Shown here one piece after another: positions 6,604-12,403 of a DNA stretch of 12,403 nucleotides. Location of the stretch: NCBI GenBank assembly GCA_037134755.1, contig JBAXLO010000141.1, positions 1 to 12,403 of the forward strand, given 5' to 3'. The notes below the pieces were generated by a model, which saw only the letters and a program-made list of their open reading frames with translations, had not been told where the DNA came from and made no database searches. Made by a program: the position numbers and the translations under genes. Position 1 is the first letter of the stretch, and every line of letters begins with the position of its first letter. The stretch is from JBAXLO01 sp037134755. GTDB lineage: Bacteria > Bacteroidota > Bacteroidia > Bacteroidales > JACABE01.

Positions 6604-7707
6604 CTACAAAATAGATTTATTTAGTTCATTAATTTTTTCAGGCCCCTTTCCACAATAATCAAATATTACTTTATCAACAGAACATATCTCAGAAAGTTCG
6701 TTCTTTATAAATTCTTCAACATTTTTCTTCCCTGAATCAGGATAAATAAGATGTATATTAGGGCCTGCATCAATGGTAAAGAAAATAGAAAGACCTTTTT
6801 GTCGAGCATTACGTATGCGTTGAATCAACTCCAGACTAGCAGGTTCTAACAAAATGTCACCACCTTCAGAACTCATTATTAAAGCATGCAAACTCAAAGC
6901 TTCGTTTTCGCTAAGTTTTGAAAGCAATTCTAAATCACCTTCAGAAAGTGCTTTCTTAAATAAAGACAAATTATTATTAGCCTGTAATAACCTGCCATTT
7001 GCATAAGGATGTTCTTTCATTAAAGCATGACCTTTAGTACTACTCATGCTTTTTTCTTTAGCAGAAACCAACAAAATTGCATCATGTAAATTGCGAAATG
7101 AAGGATGTATATTTTCATTAATATCAATAGCATAATAATCGGAGCTATTATTCCACAAATCAGTAGCACCCCAAAGATTAAAGCCACCATTAACTGAACG
7201 ACAAGCACTACCCGAGCCCATCCGCGAAAGCGAAGAAGCATATTTAATAAAGTCTCCTTGATGCAATTTATTAGATGAAATACTTTGAGCCAAATCAATT
7301 AAAGCCAAAGCTAAAGCGCTGAAACCTGAAGCAGAAGAAGCTATGCCGGCAGAATGTGGAAAAGTATTATGAGTTTCAATATCTATACTATAATCTTTTA
7401 ACAAAGGTATTTCTTTTATAACTGTTTGCCAGAAAGGTTTAATTTTATTTAAAAAAGGATGTTCAGTATTATTATTTATTTTCTTAATACCGGAATTATT
7501 AGTGTCAGGTGAAGCAGTTAACTTAGTAGTTGTATGAGCTTTTGACAAACTAAAACTTAAAGAAGGATTAACTGGTAATTGGCTTTCACGTTTGCCCCAA
7601 TATTTAAGCAAAGCAATATTAGAAGGACTTCTCCAAGTGCTTGTTAATTCACTTTTAGAAGTAGACTTCCAAGATAATATTTCTTTTTTAATTTCTGCTA
7701 ATTCCAT
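6604..7707 (-). CDS. mvaD: Diphosphomevalonate decarboxylase
   Basis: This enzyme decarboxylates 5-diphosphomevalonate with ATP to isopentenyl diphosphate. The 367 residues carry the family signatures: SPSNIALLKYWGKR (27-40), the phosphate loop TFPHSAGIASSASGFSALA (115-133), SRMGSGSACRSVNGGF (161-176) with the conserved Arg at 170, and TIDAGPNIH (311-319) with the catalytic-type Asp at 313. The Asp, the Arg and the KYWGK lysines are all present. This favours a classical diphosphomevalonate decarboxylase over a monophosphate decarboxylase, though sequence alone does not prove substrate choice. The N-terminus has about 22 residues before the first motif, slightly longer than usual. The start lies 2 bp after the stop of the upstream kinase gene, and its own stop abuts the mevalonate kinase start. 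Confidence 0.93.
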   Translation of the reverse strand: MELAEIKKEILSWKSTSKSELTSTWRSPSNIALLKYWGKRESQLPVNPSLSFSLSKAHTTTKLTASPDTNNSGIKKINNNTEHPFLNKIKPFWQTVIKEIPLLKDYSIDIETHNTFPHSAGIASSASGFSALALALIDLAQSISSNKLHQGDFIKYASSLSRMGSGSACRSVNGGFNLWGATDLWNNSSDYYAIDINENIHPSFRNLHDAILLVSAKEKSMSSTKGHALMKEHPYANGRLLQANNNLSLFKKALSEGDLELLSKLSENEALSLHALIMSSEGGDILLEPASLELIQRIRNARQKGLSIFFTIDAGPNIHLIYPDSGKKNVEEFIKNELSEICSVDKVIFDYCGKGPEKINELNKSIL

Positions 7708-7709
7708 AT

Positions 7710-8639
7710 TTAAGCTTTTATTTTAAGTTCATCAAAAGAAAACATTGTTTTTATACCCAATTTCTTTATTTCATTTCTTATAATATAGAGTGGTTCAGCA
7801 GCAACGAACATTGCAAAATCTCCTCCCCATGCACCTAATGATTTGATTGACCCATTAAAATTATAAAATCTTTCATGATCATTTAATACTGGTTTATTTA
7901 TTATAGAAGATAGTATTTCTTCATGTTCAATAATGCTTTCAATAAGTTTAATGGCATTTGAAGCTTCACACATAACTTTAGTTAGTTTTGATATACGATC
8001 TATTATATTTTGAGAAGGTTTTTCATACTTTTTATATCTTTCTACCTCTTCTTTACTATTCTGTTTATTACCCAGATAAGCAAAAATACAATGGCGTTTA
8101 ATTCCATTTCCAATTTTTGCTTTAGTTATAACAGGAGTCTCATTAACTAGCTGATAAAATATCGGAGAATCTTGTGTGGCACAAGCTATATCAAATCCTG
8201 AACCATTAGAAACCCTTTTAAAAAGAGCATATTCGTTAACTTTAGCCCAACGTGCAATTAAAGAAATCAAAGTAGAACTGCTTCCAAAGCCAAATTTGAG
8301 AGGATAATTTGCATTAATATTTATTGAATAACCACTATGCGTAGAAAGGAATTCATTATTTAAAGATTGTGCCGAAAGCAATATATTCTTTAATTCAATT
8401 GCAATTGAATTATTGGATGTATTAGTAATATCCAGATTTGGCAATGAAAAAGAAACATTAAACCATTCCTGATTATTTTCTGTACTTTTAAAAATAAGTT
8501 TAGGTTCAGCAATAAATTCAACATTCATTTCCTGACCAAAACATATAGGAAATGCCAAAGCTTTTGCCCCATTTAAAACGAGGTATTCACCACTTAACAA
8601 TAACTTACCATTTGCTTTAAGCATTATGCTAGTGTTCAT
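7710..8639 (-). CDS. GHMP kinase of the GYDIA type, probable phosphomevalonate kinase
   Basis: This is a GHMP-fold kinase of about 309 residues. Numbering from a possible TTG start at 8642, it has GKLLLSGEYLVLNG (12-25), the ATP loop YPLKFGFGSSSTLISL (113-128), NGSGFDIACAT (146-156) and GAWGGDF (270-276). The FDIA stretch is a variant of the GYDIA signature of a Bacteroidota GHMP family. SGEYLVL, GSGFDIA and the Trp-containing GAWGGD correspond better to phosphomevalonate kinases (GxGGGD-type third motif) than to mevalonate kinases. Since every neighbour is a mevalonate enzyme and no other kinase remains for the second phosphorylation, I infer phosphomevalonate to diphosphomevalonate. I chose the ATG at 8639 (11-bp overlap with the reductase gene); a TTG at 8642 or an ATG at 8624 are alternatives. 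Confidence 0.8.
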   Translation of the reverse strand: MNTSIMLKANGKLLLSGEYLVLNGAKALAFPICFGQEMNVEFIAEPKLIFKSTENNQEWFNVSFSLPNLDITNTSNNSIAIELKNILLSAQSLNNEFLSTHSGYSININANYPLKFGFGSSSTLISLIARWAKVNEYALFKRVSNGSGFDIACATQDSPIFYQLVNETPVITKAKIGNGIKRHCIFAYLGNKQNSKEEVERYKKYEKPSQNIIDRISKLTKVMCEASNAIKLIESIIEHEEILSSIINKPVLNDHERFYNFNGSIKSLGAWGGDFAMFVAAEPLYIIRNEIKKLGIKTMFSFDELKIKA

Positions 8640-9936
8640 CAATAAACTGTTTTACGGCTGCAAAACTTACCTTTTGTCCTTGAAAGAAATCAGTAGCCAA
8701 TTGTCGTTGTTTAGGAGTAGCCCCCAGAGCATTAAAGATATTAACCAGATGCAATTTCATGTGCCCTTTTTGAATACCAACAGTAACCAAACTCTGAACA
8801 GCAGCAAAATTACTGGCAAGCCCTGCCGATGCAACAATAGCCATAAGTTCAGGAGCTGTAGGGTTGCCTAATATATCGAGCGACTTTTTAGCCAATGGAT
8901 GCAAGTTAGTTATGCCCCCAATTGTACCCAAAGCCAAAGGAATAGTTAGCCAAATATTAATATGATCATCTTTAATCTCACACTGACTTAAAGCTCTATA
9001 CTGTCCACTGCGAGAAGCAAAAGCATGAGCTCCGGCTTCAGCTGCACGCCAATCATTACCTGTAGCAATAATTACAGCATCAACACCATTCATAATGCCT
9101 TTGTTATGAGTAGTTGCACGATAAACATCGTTCCAGGCAATCTGATATGCAAGTTCTACTTTCTGTGCAAACTGTAATGGGCTCATTCCTGCTGTAATCC
9201 CTTGAAGGTTACGAACCGGGCAACTTACTTCAACAGTAACAGTGCAATCTTCAACATAATTACTTAAGATAGACATCACAATTCTGCAATTAGCATTCTC
9301 TTGGTTCTTACCACTATTTAAACCTTCGTCCAAACCTTGAGCAAGCTCTTCGAGGCAAGTATTTATAAAGTTAGCACCCATAGAGTTTACAGTGTCAAAC
9401 TCTACAATAAGGCGAAATAATTTTTCAGTTTTATTACGGTCGTCAGATAACTCAAGACGAGTTATGCCTCCTCCACGTTGTACCATACTTGCTGTAACAT
9501 ACTTAAGCCTCGACAATAAAGTAGCCTTAAGTTTAGGCCAGACATCAAACAATATTTTATCATCAGCAAACCATTGGAAATATACATGACCTAGTTTAAT
9601 AGTCTTTATTTCTTTAACAACAAAGCCACCACGCTCAGCCCAAAAGCGTGCAGCACTTGCACATGCAGCAACCACTGAACTTTCTTCAGTAACCATAGGC
9701 ACATGATAAATATTGCCATTAACCACGAAATTGGGAGCAATGCCATAAGGAAGATGATGCGCACTTACAGTGTTCTCGCTAAGATCCATAAACATTTCGC
9801 GACGAGCAGGATCTTTGACAATGTATGAATTTAATTCAAGTTCAGTAACCCCGGGTTCTTCACATAAATGTGAAACAAGTTTCCGCTTTTCACTTTCGGA
9901 TAGCCTTGAAAAACCTTTGTAAATTATTCCTTTCAT
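8629..9936 (-). CDS. mvaA: Class II hydroxymethylglutaryl-CoA reductase
   Basis: This enzyme reduces HMG-CoA to mevalonate with two NAD(P)H; it is the committed step of the pathway and cytoplasmic in bacteria. The 435 residues match the class II (bacterial) length and lack any membrane anchor. Active-site residues are visible: Glu84 in VTEESSVVAA, Lys279 in HNKGIMNGVDAV, Asp295 in ATGNDWRAAEAGAHAFA, and His392 in GIQKGHMKLHL near the C-terminal flap. The cofactor-binding motif is DTVNSMGANFINTC (181-194). GTIGGITNLHPLAKKSLDILG (337-357, cited by position) is also typical. Its ATG shares one base with the stop of the isomerase gene (TAATG overlap), indicating translational coupling, and its 3' end overlaps the start of the GHMP kinase gene. 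Cofactor preference (NADH or NADPH) cannot be read reliably. Confidence 0.95.
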   Translation of the reverse strand: MKGIIYKGFSRLSESEKRKLVSHLCEEPGVTELELNSYIVKDPARREMFMDLSENTVSAHHLPYGIAPNFVVNGNIYHVPMVTEESSVVAACASAARFWAERGGFVVKEIKTIKLGHVYFQWFADDKILFDVWPKLKATLLSRLKYVTASMVQRGGGITRLELSDDRNKTEKLFRLIVEFDTVNSMGANFINTCLEELAQGLDEGLNSGKNQENANCRIVMSILSNYVEDCTVTVEVSCPVRNLQGITAGMSPLQFAQKVELAYQIAWNDVYRATTHNKGIMNGVDAVIIATGNDWRAAEAGAHAFASRSGQYRALSQCEIKDDHINIWLTIPLALGTIGGITNLHPLAKKSLDILGNPTAPELMAIVASAGLASNFAAVQSLVTVGIQKGHMKLHLVNIFNALGATPKQRQLATDFFQGQKVSFAAVKQFIDEH

Positions 9937-10934
9937 TATTTTATTTTAGGATATAACCAAGCCTTTGAGAATTGAAGTCCAAGTAATTGTTCTTCTATAT
10001 ATTTTTCAAGAGCTTCATAAGATTCACGTGCATAATGCAGAAATCCTGAAGCTTGTCCGTAGATTGCAGGTAATTTACTTTTTGAAATAAGGTAGTACCC
10101 ATCCAGATGTGTTTTAATGCCACCTGAAATAATGATTTGTTTACATTTAATATCTAAGTTGCTTTCTACAAATCCATTTATGATGTCGACCATGTTTTCG
10201 GCAGTATGACCAATATGTGCCAATGGTTCTAAGTGTGATACATTTTCGGGAGCTCTTCTTCTAAGTTCTAATCGGGCAAAGTTTGTTCCTCCAAATGATG
10301 CTGTTTCAATAGCTTCTATAGGTAATTGCAATAATTCTTTTAAACTTCGTGGACCCATTCCTTGTCCAACTTCTTTTATAATTAACTTTAATTCAGTTCT
10401 GGAAAGAAAATCTTTAATAGTATCAATAGGTCTGTTGTGAAGGAAATCTCCTTCTTCTTGTAGAGATTCTTGAGAAGGATTTACGTGAATAATTAAACCA
10501 TCGGCTCTAAGGAGGTTTACCAATTCACTTAATCGCTTATCTTCTCCCATTTTTATCATCTTTTCCAACTGAGCTATACCTATATTAGCCCATAAAGGAA
10601 GATCGTTTCCAATTATTTCTCTAACATTAAAATCGGGCAGATATTTTTCGTTATCAAGTAGTATTCTACAACTTCCAAGCCCCATACCCATACCAAATTT
10701 CTTACAAGCTTTTGCAAGATTTTGATTGATATATTGTGCTTCCGGTGCTCCACCAGTCATGCTCGATGCCCACAATGGAACTTTCATTGTCCTTCCCAAA
10801 AACTGAAAAGGTTGCCATTCACCATCTGCTTCCGAGCCTAACATTGGTTCATAATCAAAACGGGCATCTAGCTCATCCTGATTAATCTGTGAGTTCAATG
10901 CTAGCCTGATATGATCTCCTTTTCTGTCTTCCAT
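9936..10934 (-). CDS. fni: Type 2 isopentenyl-diphosphate delta-isomerase
   Basis: This FMN- and NAD(P)H-dependent enzyme interconverts isopentenyl and dimethylallyl diphosphate. The 332 residues form a TIM barrel with the expected motifs: RKGDHIRLAL (4-13), VPLWASSMTGG (52-62), GMGMGLGSCR (81-90), WANIG (115-119), IHVNPSQESLQEEGD (149-163) with the Gln-Glu pair at 155-156, IIKEVGQGMG (185-194), FGGTNFARLE (214-223) and IISGGI (268-273). The usual NxLQE and GGTSWA segments appear as NPSQE and GGTNFA. The tail SKLPAIYGQASGFLHYARESYEALE replaces the common LGADLVG-type barrel end; this pattern fits what I recall of Bacteroidota members. It is the first gene of the mevalonate operon, preceded by a minus-strand -7 element, and no type 1 isomerase is present. 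Confidence 0.93.
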   Translation of the reverse strand: MEDRKGDHIRLALNSQINQDELDARFDYEPMLGSEADGEWQPFQFLGRTMKVPLWASSMTGGAPEAQYINQNLAKACKKFGMGMGLGSCRILLDNEKYLPDFNVREIIGNDLPLWANIGIAQLEKMIKMGEDKRLSELVNLLRADGLIIHVNPSQESLQEEGDFLHNRPIDTIKDFLSRTELKLIIKEVGQGMGPRSLKELLQLPIEAIETASFGGTNFARLELRRRAPENVSHLEPLAHIGHTAENMVDIINGFVESNLDIKCKQIIISGGIKTHLDGYYLISKSKLPAIYGQASGFLHYARESYEALEKYIEEQLLGLQFSKAWLYPKIK

Positions 10935-10977
10935 ATGAAAAAAGTTTTCTAATAAACGTATGCTATTTGGTTTGGTT

Positions 10978-10985
10978 CAAAAATA
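10978..10985 (-). promoter_or_regulatory. Candidate -7 promoter element of the mevalonate operon
   Basis: On the minus strand this reads TATTTTTG, a match to TAnnTTTG. It would start transcription near 10971, about 37 nt before the isomerase ATG at 10934. A second match (11039-11032) lies further upstream. No clear -33 TTTG is present at the usual spacing, so the exact element is uncertain. Confidence 0.42.
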
Positions 10986-11023
10986 TAATATCCAAAACAG
11001 AATCCTATCTTATAATTAATCTT

Positions 11024-11031
11024 TACTTTTG
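11024..11031 (+). promoter_or_regulatory. Candidate -7 promoter element of the YwbE gene cluster
   Basis: TACTTTTG matches TAnnTTTG and is identical to the octamer upstream of the DUF2400 gene. The start of transcription would fall near 11038, giving a leader of about 22 nt before the ATG at 11060. It lies back-to-back with the promoter elements of the mevalonate operon. Confidence 0.48.
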
Positions 11032-11059
11032 CAAAAATAATCAAATAATCCGAATAATA

Positions 11060-11251
11060 ATGGTTGGTCAAAATAGAAGTGATGTTACGGTAGGTTTAGA
11101 GGTTGGAATTGTGTTGAAACAACATCAATCTTCGGGCAGAATTACGGAAGGTATCGTTAAGGATATTCTTACCAAAAGCCCAAGTCATCCTCATGGTATT
11201 AAGGTTCGTCTGACTTCTGGTGACGTTGGTAGAGTTAAAGTTATATTGTAA
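11060..11251 (+). CDS. ywbE: YwbE family protein (DUF2196), 63 aa
   Basis: This small basic protein belongs to the YwbE family: it begins NRSDVTVGLEVGIVLKQHQ after MVGQ, continues RITEGIVKDILTKSPSHPHG and ends IKVRLTSGDVGRVKVIL. Relatives are 60-70 residues long and their function is unknown; the fold is expected to be a small beta-barrel. The frame is open further upstream (an ATG at 10967 would add 31 residues), but those residues are unlike the family and would overlap the promoter element. The ATG at 11060 is therefore the right start. It leads a cluster in which the next gene starts 15 nt later. Confidence 0.9.
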   Translation: MVGQNRSDVTVGLEVGIVLKQHQSSGRITEGIVKDILTKSPSHPHGIKVRLTSGDVGRVKVIL

Positions 11252-11266
11252 AATAATACAGATATA

Positions 11267-11737
11267 ATGAAAGCAGCATCCTTAAAATTAATTAAAACTG
11301 AACTCGATTTACTACATCCCGAAAAGGTTAAGGATTTATGTTTGCAGCTTATAAAGTTTAGAAAAGAAAATAAGGAATTGCTTTCCTATCTTTTATTCGA
11401 TTCAGTTGATGAGCAGGCTTATATTAAAGATGTAAAGTTAGAATTAGATGAGTATTTTAAAGATATTAATAAAAGTAATTTATATTTGGCTAAGAAAACG
11501 ATACGAAAGATTTTGAGGATTGCTAATAAGCAAATTAAATATTCAGATTCGAAGCAAACCGAGGTTGAAATACTTATTTATTTCTGTAAAGAATTAAAGA
11601 AATCAAAGGTACCTTTGCAAAATAAAACTGTTTTGGGTAATATTTATCAACGACAAATTATTAAGATTGAAAAAGCTTTAGCTACTTTACATGAAGATTT
11701 GCAGTTTGATTATTCTGAAGAAATTAAAACTTTATAA
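11267..11737 (+). CDS. Hypothetical helical protein, 156 aa
   Basis: I do not recognise a named domain. The protein is soluble, strongly charged and predicted almost wholly helical, with Lys-rich amphipathic stretches such as LHPEKVKDLCLQLIKFRKEN (16-35), YLAKKTIRKILRIANKQIKYS (73-93, cited by position) and YQRQIIKIEKALATLHEDL (127-145). There is no signal peptide or membrane segment. Repeated helix-pair character suggests an ARM/HEAT-like or TPR-like scaffold, but this is a guess from residue pattern. It begins 15 nt after the YwbE gene and ends 17 nt before the DUF4395 gene, so the three are probably co-transcribed. It may be a conserved Bacteroidota protein of unknown role. Confidence 0.85.
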   Translation: MKAASLKLIKTELDLLHPEKVKDLCLQLIKFRKENKELLSYLLFDSVDEQAYIKDVKLELDEYFKDINKSNLYLAKKTIRKILRIANKQIKYSDSKQTEVEILIYFCKELKKSKVPLQNKTVLGNIYQRQIIKIEKALATLHEDLQFDYSEEIKTL

Positions 11738-11754
11738 CATAAATATTAAAAACA

Positions 11755-12366
11755 ATGAATAAATTTAAACAATTTGGCGAAGATGTAGATGGATATCAAG
11801 TTCCGGTATTAAATGAAAGAGAAGTAAGAGCTTCAGCAGGTATACTGTTTTTATTCGCATTTATATCTTTAATGATAATTCTCTTTAAAGGAAACTTTTT
11901 GATGGCAAAATTCTTTGTGATAACTTTCCTATTTGATTTTGCGATAAGAGTATTTATCAATCCTAAATATTCTCCTTTTTTAATAATAGGAAGATTTATT
12001 GTAAAGAATCAGCGACCTGAATATGTAGGTGCGCCTCAAAAGAAATTTGCCTGGATAATTGGACTTGTGTTAGGTGGCTTAATGTTTTTCTTTTTAATAA
12101 TATTAAATACATATAGTATAATCACCGGATTAATATGTTTGATATGTTTGATTTTTCTTTTCTTTGAATCTGTGTTTGGTATTTGTTTAGGATGTATTTT
12201 TTATAATTTAATTTATAAAGAAAAAGCCAAGTATTGTCCCGGATATAGTTGTGAGGTAAATGAAAGGGTAGAAATTCAAAAAATAAATAAAGTGCAAATT
12301 TACTTTTTTCTTGCTTTTATTCTTTTTTTAGTTTTTTCAATATATTTATTAAGGGGAGTTCTATAA
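11755..12366 (+). CDS. DUF4395 family integral membrane protein
   Basis: This 203-residue membrane protein matches the DUF4395 family: LNEREVRASAGILFLFAF (19-36), a soluble linker with NPKYSPFLIIGRFI (69-82) and APQKKFAWIIGLVLGG (93-108), and the signature FGICLGCIFYNLI (141-153). Hydrophobic helices lie at about 29-45, 50-66, 99-118, 121-139, 141-153 and 182-199. A CxxC pair (144, 147) at the end of a helix is followed by Cys161 and Cys166 in CPGYSC, so four cysteines could sit close together near the membrane surface. That hints at redox or metal chemistry, but no function is known. It is the last gene of the rightward cluster within the window; the sequence ends 37 nt after its stop. Confidence 0.88.
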   Translation: MNKFKQFGEDVDGYQVPVLNEREVRASAGILFLFAFISLMIILFKGNFLMAKFFVITFLFDFAIRVFINPKYSPFLIIGRFIVKNQRPEYVGAPQKKFAWIIGLVLGGLMFFFLIILNTYSIITGLICLICLIFLFFESVFGICLGCIFYNLIYKEKAKYCPGYSCEVNERVEIQKINKVQIYFFLAFILFLVFSIYLLRGVL

Positions 12367-12403
12367 ATTAATATTTTGATATACTGATTATTATTTGTAT
12401 CTT

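Noticed and set aside
7044..7298. 84-residue minus-strand frame rich in hydrophobic residues
   Set aside because: It is an out-of-frame shadow within the decarboxylase gene on the same strand, which has clear motifs in its own frame.
6604..7707. Alternative call as phosphomevalonate (monophosphate) decarboxylase, as in some archaea and Chloroflexota
   Set aside because: All the classical diphosphomevalonate decarboxylase signatures are present, and a plausible phosphomevalonate kinase is encoded next to it, so the classical route is simpler.
8626..8871. 81-residue plus-strand frame
   Set aside because: It lies antisense inside the HMG-CoA reductase C-terminus, including the codons around the catalytic His.
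9392..9589. 65-residue plus-strand frame
   Set aside because: It lies antisense inside the HMG-CoA reductase gene and has no recognisable features.
10967..11059. N-terminal extension of the YwbE protein from an upstream ATG
   Set aside because: The added 31 residues do not resemble the family, and they cover the candidate promoter elements; the ATG at 11060 gives the normal family length.

Overview
The window is AT-rich chromosomal DNA that reads as Bacteroidota. The evidence is the outer-membrane barrel of the PorT-like type, the ECF sigma / membrane anti-sigma candidate / LTPxEA-type secreted protein trio, TIGR02757 (DUF2400) and DUF4395 proteins, and -7 promoter elements of the form TAnnTTTG. 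A mevalonate (not MEP) isoprenoid route and the Bacteroidota-type IDI2 sequence point towards Flavobacteriia-like lineages, but I cannot fix the genus. I see no rRNA, tRNA, CRISPR, transposase or phage gene.

Layout. Positions 1-660 hold no gene: a six-copy, exactly 41-bp tandem array (33-286) and then very AT-rich DNA ending in a promoter. A 323-residue protein that I do not recognise follows (663-1634). Behind it lie three heptamer arrays and a perfect 17-bp terminator hairpin. An outer-membrane beta-barrel gene (2227-2922) has its own terminator. A DUF2400 gene (3076-3882) follows, then a three-gene envelope-stress-like operon (3994-5573): ECF sigma factor with a TTG start, single-pass membrane protein, and secreted Spy/CpxP-like helical protein.

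The centre of the window is a minus-strand operon of five genes (10934 down to 5650): type 2 isopentenyl-diphosphate isomerase, class II HMG-CoA reductase, a GHMP kinase of the GYDIA type, diphosphomevalonate decarboxylase and mevalonate kinase. Genes overlap or abut at every junction (1-bp overlap, about 11-bp overlap, 2-bp gap, 0-bp gap). Together they convert HMG-CoA to IPP and DMAPP if the GYDIA-type kinase is the phosphomevalonate kinase, which is the step with no other candidate here. HMG-CoA synthase and thiolase are not in the window.

Divergent from this operon, a small YwbE-family gene (11060-11251), an unknown helical protein (11267-11737) and a DUF4395 membrane protein (11755-12366) form a tight rightward cluster.

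The points most worth a second look are the GYDIA-type kinase as the missing phosphomevalonate kinase, the 41-bp array, and the heptamer arrays, which are near-inverted copies differing by one transition per unit.
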